The position numbers were made by a program, and so were the translations under genes. DNA of 57,127 bases, taken from assembly GCA_013812505.1 (NCBI GenBank), contig JACCTH010000030.1, forward strand, positions 1 to 57,127, in the 5' to 3' direction. Below, one piece after another: positions 25,301 through 33,847 of the stretch (the stretch's first letter is position 1; the number at the start of each line of letters is the position of its first letter). This DNA is from Acidimicrobiia bacterium. Lineage in GTDB: Bacteria > Actinomycetota > Acidimicrobiia > Spongiisociales > ZC4RG35. The notes under the pieces are model-generated. The model had not been told where the DNA came from and searched no databases. It saw nothing but the letters and a program-made list of their open reading frames with translations.

Positions 25301-25866
25301 GCCGGGAGGTCGAGGCAGCTTCGCAAGTTGGTGACGAAGCGGAAGGCGAGGACGGCCGGTGCTGGGCCTTCGTGGGGCCGCCACCACGTGAAGGTCCAGT
25401 TCATGGCCCCCAGCAGCATAAGGCGGAGAGTCCCTCGGTCCGTCTCGGGAGAGAGCTCGAGGTCGGCGATGAGGTCGGCGAAGATGCGTTCATAGTCGTC
25501 CCGCAGTTTGAAGATCAGCTCCCGTCCTTCGACCGCGCTCGGCACGTGGCGCATTACGGCCTTGAAGAAGGTTCCTCCGGTGAGAAGCATCTCGAGGTGA
25601 GCGGCACAGGCGGCCTCGAGCCTGTTCCACTCCCCCTTGACGTCCATCAGCGCGGCATTGACGGCCTCCTGAATTCGGTGGAGCGCCTCCTCATGAACCG
25701 CCACCAGCAACGCGTCCTTACTTTCGAAGTGGTAGTAGATCGACGCGGTGCGCATGCCGGCCTGTTCGGCGATGAGGCGCATCGAAGCAGCATCGTATCC
25801 TTCCCGATAGAAGCAGGTGGCGGCCACTTCGAGCAGCTGCTGTCGTCGGTTGTTTGAGTTGGTCAT
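25297..25866 (-). CDS. TetR-family regulator of the mutase operon
   Basis: The HTH is at residues 8-55: RRQQLLEVAATCFYREGYDA, then RLIAEQAGMRTASIYYHFES and KDALLVAV. The C-terminal ligand domain is helical and about 130 residues long, resembling KstR2/FadR-like acyl-CoA-responsive regulators. The ATG at 25866 overlaps the preceding stop (ATGA), and its own stop overlaps MeaB (GTGA). A palindrome matching TetR operators lies at the divergent mutase/thiolase promoter (28930-28945) and is the probable binding site. Confidence 0.85.
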   Translation of the reverse strand: MTNSNNRRQQLLEVAATCFYREGYDAASMRLIAEQAGMRTASIYYHFESKDALLVAVHEEALHRIQEAVNAALMDVKGEWNRLEAACAAHLEMLLTGGTFFKAVMRHVPSAVEGRELIFKLRDDYERIFADLIADLELSPETDRGTLRLMLLGAMNWTFTWWRPHEGPAPAVLAFRFVTNLRSCLDLPA

Positions 25867-26774
25867 CGAGACTCGCTCGACCGATCCACACCTAAGAAGT
25901 CGTACCATCCGCCCCGGCTTCCCGGCCTCAGTTCGGCAGAGCCGAGATAACCGGCCTTGAAAACCTGATGGGCCAGGGAGGGCACCGCATACCTCTCACC
26001 GCAGGTTTGATGCAAGTATTCCTGGGCGTGGTAAAAGGCCTCGAAGCTTGAGGCATCAAGAAGCTCGAACACACCCATCGGCCATCCAAGTCCGGTCTTG
26101 ACCATCTCGTCGATCTCGGCCGGTCCCGCGATCCCCAATTCCAGAAGCCGGATGGCTTCGGCGAGGTAGTTGTTGATGAAGCGGGTCATGAAGAATCCCG
26201 GCGAGTCCTTCACCACCACCGGTCGTTTGCCGATGCTGCGCAGGAAAGCGAGGGTATCCGTCAGGGCCTTGTCATCGACGAAGGCAGAACGGGCGACCTC
26301 GACCAAAGGAAGCACGTTGGCGGGATAGAACCAATGCGCTCCGACCAGACGGCTCGGATCCTCGAGCGCCGAAGCCAGCTCGGCGATCATGATGGACGAG
26401 GTGTTGGTGGCGAGCACCGCGTCTGCGGGTCCCAGCGACTCGGCTTTTTGCAGGACCTCGCGCTTGACCTCGATGAGCTCGGGCACACTCTCGAAGATCA
26501 AGTCAGCGCCGTCCAATCCCTCTTCATAGCTAGTGGTGCCGGTTAACCGCGCTCGCGCGTCTTTAGCCTGTTCCTCGGTGAGCCGGCCCTTCTCGACCGC
26601 GCCCGCCAGCCCGAACCGGCTGTGGGTGATCAGCCCGAGCCCGTGCTCAACGGTCTGCTCGCGATGCGACACAATCGAGACTCGGGCGTTGGATCGCTGG
26701 AGGCAGGCCAGGGCGATGCCGTGGCCCATGACGCCGCCGCCACCGAGGACGGCGACCTTCTGGGGCCATGTCAC
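25863..26774 (-). CDS. 3-hydroxyacyl-CoA dehydrogenase
   Basis: The start is GTG 26774, overlapping the B12-subunit stop as GTGA. The Rossmann loop is KVAVLGGGGVMGHGIALACL. The catalytic segment is ATNTSSIMIAELASALEDPS followed by GAHWFYPANVLPLVEV, where the His of GAHWFYP aligns with the catalytic base. The second domain holds VVVKDSPGFFMTRFINNYLA and the substrate-binding GWPMGVFELLD. It oxidises a 3-hydroxyacyl-CoA with NAD+, and its position suggests that it acts on the product or substrate of the neighbouring B12 mutase. Confidence 0.9.
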   Translation of the reverse strand: MTWPQKVAVLGGGGVMGHGIALACLQRSNARVSIVSHREQTVEHGLGLITHSRFGLAGAVEKGRLTEEQAKDARARLTGTTSYEEGLDGADLIFESVPELIEVKREVLQKAESLGPADAVLATNTSSIMIAELASALEDPSRLVGAHWFYPANVLPLVEVARSAFVDDKALTDTLAFLRSIGKRPVVVKDSPGFFMTRFINNYLAEAIRLLELGIAGPAEIDEMVKTGLGWPMGVFELLDASSFEAFYHAQEYLHQTCGERYAVPSLAHQVFKAGYLGSAELRPGSRGGWYDFLGVDRSSESR

Positions 26775-27190
26775 GACGAGACCGTGGCTAGCCGACGCTT
26801 GATCATCGCGATCGCTTGCTCGGCATTGGTACCCGGACCGAAGATCGCTTCGACCCCCCAACTCCGCAACGTCTTCTCATCATCGGGGGGAATGACCCCG
26901 CCGCCGATCACCACCGCGTCGTCGCGGCCATGTGCGGCCAAGCCCGCGAGCAGATCCCCGAAGAGCGGGAGGTGGCCTCCCGACGAGGTTGAGATCCCGA
27001 CGACGTGAACGTCCTCGTCGAGGGCGGCCCGAATGACCTCCTCCGGGAGAAGGAAGTTCATGAAGATCACTTCGAAGCCCGCATCCCGCATTTTTTTGGC
27101 GACCAGACGAACTCCGCGATCGTGGCAGTCGTGGGTCGGCTTGGCGAGCAGAACCCTGATCGGCTCGCCGGGGGCGATCTCAGTACTCAT
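26771..27190 (-). CDS. B12-binding subunit of acyl-CoA mutase
   Basis: This 139-residue cobalamin-binding domain has the DxHxxG base-off signature in KPTHDCHDRGVRLVAKKM, with His as the lower cobalt ligand. VVGISTSSGGHLPLFGDLLA (the S-x-G of the nucleotide loop) and VVIGGGVIPPDDEKTLRSWG follow. It is the small-subunit equivalent of the C-terminal half of methylmalonyl-CoA mutase. The ATG at 27190 overlaps the large-subunit 3' end by 11 nt, so the two chains are probably made in equal amounts and form the holoenzyme. Confidence 0.9.
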   Translation of the reverse strand: MSTEIAPGEPIRVLLAKPTHDCHDRGVRLVAKKMRDAGFEVIFMNFLLPEEVIRAALDEDVHVVGISTSSGGHLPLFGDLLAGLAAHGRDDAVVIGGGVIPPDDEKTLRSWGVEAIFGPGTNAEQAIAMIKRRLATVSS

Positions 27191-28904
27191 GGGGCGCTCT
27201 CCAGCCGAGCGCAGACTTCAGCGCTCCCATCATCTCCCCGGTTGTCGCGTCGGCCCGGGCCGCCTCGATGGCTGCCTCGATGAGGCTGCCGTCAAGCTCG
27301 GAGTAATCCTTGGTGGCCAACGCCTCAGCCGCCTGACCGAAGCTCGCCAGCGCCCGTTCCCACCGCCCGTGGTCTCTGTTGGCGCGTAGCTCTTCCACGC
27401 GCTTGATGGCGATCGCTTCCGCCTCGGGATCGATCTTGAAGAGATTGGCAGTCGGCGGTTCGTCGGTCTGATACTTGTTCATGCCAACGACGGTGCGCTT
27501 TCCCGTGTCGACGAGGTCGCGCCAGCGCTCGGCTGAATCCTCGACCTTCCGCCGCAACCAACCTGACTCCTGGGCGGCGATATAGCCGCCCTGCGCTTCG
27601 ATCTGTTGCACGAGCTCGAGGGCGGCTCCGGCGATCTGGTTGGTGAGCGATTCCACGTAATACGAACCAGCCAGCGGATCGGAGACCGAAGTGATGTTGG
27701 TCTCCTCCTGGATCACCTGCTGGACCCGGAGGGCGAGGGTGGCCGCCTCCTCGGTGGGGATCGCTAGCGCTTCGTCGTAGGAGGACACCTCCATAGCCTG
27801 GGTTCCCGACAACGCCGCTCCGAAAGCATGCAGGGTCGTCCTGATGAGGTTTACGAGAGGCTGCTGGGCCGTCAGGACGGCACCTGAGGTGTGAGTGTGG
27901 ATCCGCACGTGCATCGATCGTGCGTCCTTCGCCCCGAACCGTTCCTTCATGGTTGTTGCCCAGATGCGTCGCAGCGCCCGGATCTTGCAGATCTCCTCGA
28001 AGAAGTCGTTCGCCTGTGCAATCTGGAACCCAAAGCGCACGAGCGCCTCGTCGGCTGTGAGCCCTGACTCCACACAAGCATCGACCAGGTCGATGCCATA
28101 GGCGAGCATGAAACCAATCTCTTCGACGGCGGTCCCTCCCGCCTCCTCCACTCCGTAGCCGAAGAAGTTGGTGGTGTTCCAACGCGGCATGTTCTTCGAG
28201 CAGTAGTTGATCAGCTCGACCGCCAGCTTGTGGCCCTGGCGCGGAGGAAAGGCGCTCATGCCGACATAGGCGGATTGGTGGTACCAGTTCATCGTGTTGC
28301 CGCGCAATTGCTCTGGTGACACACCTCGCTCCTCGGCGAGGGCGACGTATTGGGCAAGGGCCGGCACCACCTGGTAGTACGTGATGTGGACCACGTTCAT
28401 TTGGGTGAGGTCCATCCCGGCAAAGAGACGCGCCATGTCGGCCTTGGAGTACACGCCCATTCCGCATTGACCAACCCGGCCCCGCGCGGCCGGGTGGTCT
28501 GGGTCGAGACCCTCGTGGGAGACGAGGTCATAGACCAGGTTGTAGAAACGCTGACCGAAATAGCCGACCATCCCCTGTTCGGCCAGCATGTCCATCCGGG
28601 CCCTGGTGTCCTCGGCAAGGCCATAGCCAATGACGGGCTGATTCGCCCAATTCATCAGCTGGTATTGGGCTGCCAGATTGCCGCGGGTGAACGGATAGGC
28701 ACCGGGCGCGCCGATGGCGTCAAGATCCAAGTCATCGACGTCATGCGGGAAATACGCCGACTTGAGGGGAATTCCAGAGTGGGTGGTCGCATTGGTCGCT
28801 CGTTCGAGAACTGCATCGCCGAACTTTGCCACCAGTCGTTCGTACGCCTCTTCCCAGGCGCTACCGATCTCCCTCGATCGAGCCAGGGTTGCATCATCAA
28901 ACAC
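27180..28904 (-). CDS. Divergent B12-dependent acyl-CoA mutase, large subunit
   Basis: The 574-residue TIM barrel is that of methylmalonyl/isobutyryl/hydroxyisobutyryl-CoA mutases: GAYPFTRGN, SKNMPRWNTTNFFGYGVEEAGG, AQANDFFEEICKIRALRRIW, and RIHTHTSGAVLTAQQPLVNLIRTTL. Usual active-site residues differ. SGYHI is FGYGV here (Gly251 at the His244 position of methylmalonyl-CoA mutase). TIQND is TMNW, losing the substrate Gln, and the Arg of YIARG is absent. The RQYAGFGTAEE loop is replaced by NQPVIGYGLAEDT. The substrate is therefore probably not methylmalonyl-CoA. Start GTG 28904 follows GAGGAGG. Confidence 0.85.
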   Translation of the reverse strand: MFDDATLARSREIGSAWEEAYERLVAKFGDAVLERATNATTHSGIPLKSAYFPHDVDDLDLDAIGAPGAYPFTRGNLAAQYQLMNWANQPVIGYGLAEDTRARMDMLAEQGMVGYFGQRFYNLVYDLVSHEGLDPDHPAARGRVGQCGMGVYSKADMARLFAGMDLTQMNVVHITYYQVVPALAQYVALAEERGVSPEQLRGNTMNWYHQSAYVGMSAFPPRQGHKLAVELINYCSKNMPRWNTTNFFGYGVEEAGGTAVEEIGFMLAYGIDLVDACVESGLTADEALVRFGFQIAQANDFFEEICKIRALRRIWATTMKERFGAKDARSMHVRIHTHTSGAVLTAQQPLVNLIRTTLHAFGAALSGTQAMEVSSYDEALAIPTEEAATLALRVQQVIQEETNITSVSDPLAGSYYVESLTNQIAGAALELVQQIEAQGGYIAAQESGWLRRKVEDSAERWRDLVDTGKRTVVGMNKYQTDEPPTANLFKIDPEAEAIAIKRVEELRANRDHGRWERALASFGQAAEALATKDYSELDGSLIEAAIEAARADATTGEMMGALKSALGWRAPHEY

Positions 28905-28929
28905 GCCCGCCTCCTCTGCGGAAGTTTTC

Positions 28930-28945
28930 TAACGAACGTCCGTTA
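28930..28945. promoter_or_regulatory. TetR-type operator between mutase and thiolase
   Basis: TAACGAACGTCCGTTA is a 16-bp palindrome with one mismatched pair. It lies in the middle of the 80-bp divergent promoter region, 26 bp from the mutase start and 40 bp from the thiolase start. The size and the ACG..CGT pattern fit actinobacterial TetR operators; the TetR encoded inside the mutase operon is the obvious candidate. Confidence 0.6.
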
Positions 28946-28984
28946 TTGTAACTGGCCGAAGACTGAGAAGAGGAGTAGAGCACC

Positions 28985-30178
28985 ATGGCCCGGGACGTTT
29001 TCCTGGTCGACGGACTCAGGAGCCCGATCGGCCGGTTTGGCGGCTCCTTGCAACCACTACGGGCTACCGAGTTCGGGTCAACGGTGGCCGCCGCATTGCT
29101 TCAGCGACTGAACCTCGAGCCTGAATCGCTCGATCTCATCATCGGCGGCATGGTCCTCCAGGACATGACCGAATCCAACCCGGCGCGCGTGGTCGGGATG
29201 CGAATAGGTGTGCCGCACCGGGTCCCCGCCTTCACGATCAACATGCAATGTTGCTCGTCGATGGCCGCCCTGATCCAGGCTGCCTATCAGATCGTCGTCG
29301 GGGCGGTGGATTTGGTGATGGTTCTCGGGCTCGAATCGATGAGTAACGCCCCCCACATGGTTCCCGGCTCAAGGTGGGGACATCGCCTCGAGAGTGGCAC
29401 GTTCCTCGACACCTTGCGCGAGTGCACACTTGCCGGATCGGGGATGTGGGGCGATCCCAAGTACATGATCGATGTCGCCGAGCATCACGCCAGGGTTGAC
29501 GGCATCGGCAGACAACAGATGGATGAATATGCCGTGGTCTCCCACCAACGGGCGCTTGATGCGATTGTCGGCGGACGGTTCGGAGACGAGACCGTTCCGA
29601 TCGAAATCCCCTCAAGCAAAGGGCCGTTGACCTTCGATGTCGATGAGAACCCGCGAGCCTCGTCGACCATCGTCTCCCTGGCCGAGCTTCCGCCCATCCA
29701 ACCTGGAGGTGTCATAACGGCCGGGAATGCGGCAAGCATCAATGACGGTGCGGCGGCAGCGATCATCGCCAGTGCCGAGGCGATGAACAAATATGAATTG
29801 GAGCCGATCGCCCGCATCGTGACCGAGGGGCTCGCCATGGTCGGGTGCGACCCGAACCTGATGGGCTATTCCTGTGTCGACGCCCTCAACGCCGCGCTAG
29901 CGGGAGCAAAGAAGACTGTGGACGATCTCGATCTCCTGGAATGCAACGAGGGCTTCGCGGTCCAGCTCCTCGCCTGTGAGGAATTGGGCGGCTGGGACAG
30001 GGAAAGACTGAATGTTGACGGTGGTGCGATCGGTCTCGGGCATCCGGTCGGCATGTCCGGACTACGGATCTCGATCCATCTGGCCAAAGCGCTCAAGCAG
30101 CGCGACCTAACACTGGGCGGGGCGACCGTGCCGGCAGGCTCCGGACTCGGCACCGCCATCCTCCTCGAATCCGTCTAG
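28985..30178 (+). CDS. Thiolase-family protein with altered second Cys
   Basis: This 397-residue acetyl-CoA acetyltransferase-like protein has the acylated cysteine at Cys89 in TINMQCCSSMAAL and the catalytic His in GGAIGLGHPVGMSGLRI. The usual C-terminal Cys (CxGGGxG, acid/base in condensation) is replaced: the sequence reads GATVPAGSGLGTA with Pro383 at that place. NEAFA is also changed to NEGFA. The start has AGAGGAG upstream. The operon context suggests cleavage of the 3-ketoacyl-CoA made by the neighbouring hydroxyacyl-CoA dehydrogenase, although the substitution may mean a different acyl-transfer chemistry. Confidence 0.85.
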   Translation: MARDVFLVDGLRSPIGRFGGSLQPLRATEFGSTVAAALLQRLNLEPESLDLIIGGMVLQDMTESNPARVVGMRIGVPHRVPAFTINMQCCSSMAALIQAAYQIVVGAVDLVMVLGLESMSNAPHMVPGSRWGHRLESGTFLDTLRECTLAGSGMWGDPKYMIDVAEHHARVDGIGRQQMDEYAVVSHQRALDAIVGGRFGDETVPIEIPSSKGPLTFDVDENPRASSTIVSLAELPPIQPGGVITAGNAASINDGAAAAIIASAEAMNKYELEPIARIVTEGLAMVGCDPNLMGYSCVDALNAALAGAKKTVDDLDLLECNEGFAVQLLACEELGGWDRERLNVDGGAIGLGHPVGMSGLRISIHLAKALKQRDLTLGGATVPAGSGLGTAILLESV

Positions 30179-30255
30179 GTGAGGTGAGGCTCGCCTGAGC
30201 GATCACACTTCGAGGGTGACGAGTTCGCCGATCAAGGCGACGATGGTGTCACGAC

Positions 30256-31198
30256 TCATGACTGGCCGGCGCTGGATTTTAGTGCTGTCGCGGTGGAGCC
30301 AGCGGGAATCACGGTTTCAGGTCGCCCGACGCATCCTGGGTCGGCCACGAACAGCGTGCCTGCCTGCGCGTTGGCCTCGTCAGCGAGATCGAGTCGGTGG
30401 CACGCCGTGGTGATGAAAAGAGTTTCGAAGTGCGGACCACCAAAAGTGCACGATGTCACCTGGGAAGTGGCAACCTCAATCTGAGCTATGACCTCGCCGT
30501 TGGGCGCATAACGACGGACAATGCCACCTCCGAAGATGGCAACCCAGAGGCAGTTCTCGGCGTCGAGAGCCACACCGTCGAGCCCCCTCCTCCGGATCGA
30601 TCGACACATGGCGACGCCGATTGGTCATCGTGCCGTCAAGAAGGTCGTAGTCGAAAATGTCGACTCCGTGGGTAGCGCTGTCCACGTAATAGATAGTCTC
30701 ACCTGTGGCCGACCAGGCGAGTCCGTTGGAAATGGTGACCCCATCGATCAGCGTACGAAGAGTCCCGTCCACCTCCCGCAGGTAGAGTTGGCCCCGACCC
30801 GCCGATGCGTCATAGGCCATGGCGCCAACAACAAATCGGCCCAATGGATCGACCGAGCCGTCGTTCATCCGGAGCGCAATGTCATCGAAAGCCGGGGCCA
30901 CGGGACCCATGGTTTCGCCGTCAAGAACAGCGAAGCCGTCCCTCACCGCGAGCAGATAGGCCGATTCGGCGTAGAGAGCGACAGCCCCAACATGCCGGTC
31001 GACCGGGATGGTGGTCGTATTCCCTGTTTCCGGCTCGGTCACATGGACCAGACCACTGAGAATGTCTACCCAGACCAAGCGGTTGATCCGGTGATCCCAA
31101 CGTGGGCTTTCCCCGAGTTCGGCCCGACACCGCGTAAGAGGCTCCGCTGTAGACGAGGAATTTCTCACCTTAGGAAGCCACGGGTGGGCGGTCGCCAC
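30256..31198 (-). pseudogene. SMP-30/gluconolactonase-like sugar lactonase (frameshifted)
   Basis: The N-terminal half reads AELGESPRWDHRINRLVWVD (metal-ligand Glu), DDIALRMNDGSVDPLGRFVV and TISNGLAWSATGETIYYVD (Asn ligand). After SIDPEEG near 30600 the frame changes, and the rest follows as GLDGVALDAENCLWVAIFGG (metal-ligand Asp), GEVIAQIEVATSQVTSCTFG and GTLFVADPG. Together they make a complete six-bladed propeller, so a single indel separates two good halves. The enzyme would open aldonolactones to aldonic acids, feeding the dehydratase encoded next to it. It is divergent from the dehydratase gene. Confidence 0.8.
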
Positions 31199-31556
31199 CG
31201 CCCACCTGCTGAGGCGACCCCGGCTTGGCGGTCGGCTCCATCATTACCAAAGCTTGCCCACACGCTGAGATGGCGATGGGATGGGCAACGAGGCGCCCGA
31301 CGCGTACGTGCAATTGAGGGTCGCACCTCTGTACTTTGACGTTGTGGGGCAACACTTCGACAATAGGTTGGTATGACCGGTAAGACCATGACAAGATCGG
31401 AGCTTTGCAACCTTCATGAGGAACGACGAATTATGGATGGTGAGTTCCGGCTGGACAGCAAAGTGAAGTTCACCGTCGCAAACGTTGGGCCGAATCAGCC
31501 GACAGCCGTCGAGTCGATTTGGCGGTGGCGGGAGCTAGCCACCGGGGACGCATGAT
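31199..31556. other. Divergent promoter region, possible 60-aa frame
   Basis: This 358-bp gap separates the lactonase and the dehydratase genes. One plus-strand frame (31373-31555) encodes MTGKTMTRSELCNLHEERRI... and ends one codon before the dehydratase start. It has no recognisable family and no ribosome binding site, so I do not call it a gene. I see no clear operator here. Confidence 0.35.
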
Positions 31557-32801
31557 TTGAAGATCACCGGCGTGTCCACCGCGGTTGTCGAGGCGAATTT
31601 CGACTACACGTTCGTTCGGGTCCAACTCGACGATGGAACCTATGGAATCGGTGAATGCTTCTTCGCGCCTGGCCTGCCGGCGATAGCCCGCGATGTTGGA
31701 ACTCTTCTGATTGGTGGTGACCCTCGGGACATTCGCACTCTCACAACACGAATGCACCTTGCGATCTCCGCCTCGAGCGGGTCGGGTCATGCGGGAGCAG
31801 CCCTCCATGCTGTTTCGGGTCTCGAGACGGCCCTATGGGATCTCTCAGGCAAGATATACGGGGAGCCTATTTGGCGCATATTGGGCGGGAGCTTCCGCCA
31901 AGAGATACCTGTATACGCAGATCTTCACGCCGGCGAAGCACTCGTTAGTGTCGACAGCCTCTTGCGGTCTCGCCGTCCTTTCTGGGCGTCCGATGACGGC
32001 GTCACCTCGATTGGTGACTTCTACTGGACCGGCGAAACCACAGACCACGTCTCGAACGAGGCCATTCTGAAAAGGGTCCAGACCGCTGCCGACAACGGCT
32101 TTGGTTGTGTCAAACTCGATATCGACGTCTTCGAGCATGGGCGTCTCGCCACCGACGCCACGCTGCCGTCTGCTACCGCTTTGCGCTTGGCCGAGAGCGC
32201 GTCATGGCTCCGCTCTGAAACCAATAGGGCCGTCGAGATCGCCTACGACTGCCACTGGCGGTTCGATATACCAACAGCAAGGGCTCTCAACGGAGCACTC
32301 GCCGAAGCGGCGCCCCTGTGGCTTGAGGATCCGGTGCCACCTTCGGGTCGCGCGCTCGCCGCGGTCGCCGAAGCGGGGCCGATCGCCATCGCTAGCGGTG
32401 AGAACGCGTATCGACTTGAAGGCATCGAGGAACTGGCAACCCATGGAGGCCTGCACATCGCCACCCCCGACGTCCAGAAGGTGGGTGGAATTCGTGAGGC
32501 CCAGCAAATCGGGGACTGGTGTTCAAGGACGGGAATCGGATTTGCCCCTCACTGCATCGCTAGTCCGATTGGGTTCATGGCAGCAGTCCACGTCATGGCG
32601 ACGATCCCGAGTGTCATGTTCCTCGAGTTTCACGGGTCCGACTTGCCTTTCTGGTCCGATCTGGTCGCGGAGGAGGTGATCCGAGACGGAAAGGTCGCAT
32701 TGCCCGACCGCCCCGGCCTGGGTGTCACCCTAAACATGGATCTCGTTCGCCAGTATTCGAGACCGGGCGAGCCGGTCTTTGAAGAAGGACCGGCCAATTG
32801 A
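31557..32801 (+). CDS. Enolase-superfamily sugar-acid dehydratase
   Basis: This 414-residue mandelate-racemase/muconate-lactonising enzyme has an N-terminal capping domain and a TIM barrel. Metal ligands are visible as Asp in EIAYDCHWRFDIP, Glu in PLWLEDPVPP and Glu in IAIASGENAYR. The catalytic base region is GFGCVKLDIDV. A His follows in FAPHCIASPIGF. The DCHWRFD signature is seen in D-gluconate/D-galactonate-type dehydratases. It would convert an aldonate to a 2-keto-3-deoxy acid. The TTG start gives the standard N-terminus, and the stop overlaps the next gene (TTGA). Confidence 0.85.
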   Translation: MKITGVSTAVVEANFDYTFVRVQLDDGTYGIGECFFAPGLPAIARDVGTLLIGGDPRDIRTLTTRMHLAISASSGSGHAGAALHAVSGLETALWDLSGKIYGEPIWRILGGSFRQEIPVYADLHAGEALVSVDSLLRSRRPFWASDDGVTSIGDFYWTGETTDHVSNEAILKRVQTAADNGFGCVKLDIDVFEHGRLATDATLPSATALRLAESASWLRSETNRAVEIAYDCHWRFDIPTARALNGALAEAAPLWLEDPVPPSGRALAAVAEAGPIAIASGENAYRLEGIEELATHGGLHIATPDVQKVGGIREAQQIGDWCSRTGIGFAPHCIASPIGFMAAVHVMATIPSVMFLEFHGSDLPFWSDLVAEEVIRDGKVALPDRPGLGVTLNMDLVRQYSRPGEPVFEEGPAN

Positions 32802-33847
32802 AGGCTCTTCGTTGGCACGGCAGGGGTGACGTTCGACTCGATGACGTCAAAGCGCCCCAGCTCATTACGTCCGATGACGTGATTATCGAAGTGGAGGCCA
32901 CCGGCATTTGTGGTACCGATCAAGAGGAAGCCCGGCATGGACCCGTCTCGATACCCACTTCCTCGCCGCATCCGCTCACCGGTTTCAGGGCGCCAATAAC
33001 TCTCGGCCACGAGATAGTGGGCCGCGTCATCGCTGCTGGACCCGAAGCAGGTGTGGCGGTGGGCACCCGTGTCACTCCTACGCCCGTAATTTGGTGCGGC
33101 AAGTGCAATCAATGCCTGGCCGGGGCCATATCGCGCTGCGAAGTGCTGGCGGTGACCGGACTGAGCGCCGACGGGGGCCTGACGGATTTCGTCCGGGTCC
33201 ACGCCTACCAATGCCTACCCGTCCCCGAGGGTATAGCGGCCGCGACGGCCGCCCTAGTCGAGCCGTACGCCGTGGCCGTGCACGCTCTCGACGGAGTCGA
33301 CGTCTCAGGGCTCCTCGTTTCGGTGGTGGGATTCGGTTCTGTCGGATCATGTATCGCTGACGTGGTACTCAGCCGCGGTGCCGACGCGGTGATCGCTATA
33401 GACCCTGATCCATGGTCAAGGCAAAGGGCTATCGACGGAGGCGCGGCGGCGGCGCTCGAGCCGGATCAGGCCCGATCGATGCGGGCCTCGCTAGTGATCG
33501 AAGCCTCCGGTGCCGAACGCGGGCTGGCCACCGCTCTTTTGGCCGCTGAATCCGGAGGCGCCATCGTCGTCGTGGGGCTCCGGGGAGGCGAGGTGCCTAT
33601 CCCCCTTCCGACACTTGTATTCGGCGAGCTGACCATTCGGGCCCGGGTCGGACACGACGTCGAAGCCATGAAACAGTCCGTCGCCGGGATAGCAAGCGGC
33701 TCCTTCGGGACCAGATTCCACGAGATCGATGTGGTAGATCTCGAGACGGCCCGCAGCTATATCTTGGATCAGACATCTGACCGGCGCGGGAAGAAAATCG
33801 TCTTTAGCCCGCGGGCGGAACCAACATTCCGGAAGCCCCGGCGATGA
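32798..33847 (+). CDS. Zinc-dependent sugar/polyol dehydrogenase (MDR)
   Basis: This 349-residue medium-chain dehydrogenase shows the catalytic-zinc Cys in TGICGTDQEEARHGP, GHEIVGRVIAAGPEAG, the structural-zinc cysteines in CGKCNQCLAGAISRC, and the Rossmann loop VVGFGSVGSCIADVVLSRGA. It is of the threonine/L-idonate/sorbitol dehydrogenase type. It overlaps the dehydratase and aldolase genes by 4 bp on each side, so it is an integral part of that operon. It could oxidise the sugar to a lactone or act on a keto-deoxy intermediate. Confidence 0.85.
   Translation: MKALRWHGRGDVRLDDVKAPQLITSDDVIIEVEATGICGTDQEEARHGPVSIPTSSPHPLTGFRAPITLGHEIVGRVIAAGPEAGVAVGTRVTPTPVIWCGKCNQCLAGAISRCEVLAVTGLSADGGLTDFVRVHAYQCLPVPEGIAAATAALVEPYAVAVHALDGVDVSGLLVSVVGFGSVGSCIADVVLSRGADAVIAIDPDPWSRQRAIDGGAAAALEPDQARSMRASLVIEASGAERGLATALLAAESGGAIVVVGLRGGEVPIPLPTLVFGELTIRARVGHDVEAMKQSVAGIASGSFGTRFHEIDVVDLETARSYILDQTSDRRGKKIVFSPRAEPTFRKPRR

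Noticed and set aside
27180-28904. Ordinary methylmalonyl-CoA mutase
   Set aside because: The His, Gln and Arg positions that define that activity are replaced, and the loop around the substrate is different.
28905-28984. Cobalamin riboswitch upstream of the mutase operon
   Set aside because: Only 80 bp separate the divergent starts, and no B12-box-like segment is visible; a TetR palindrome explains the region better.
31373-31555. 60-aa gene before the dehydratase
   Set aside because: No ribosome binding site, no recognisable family, and it lies within the divergent promoter region.
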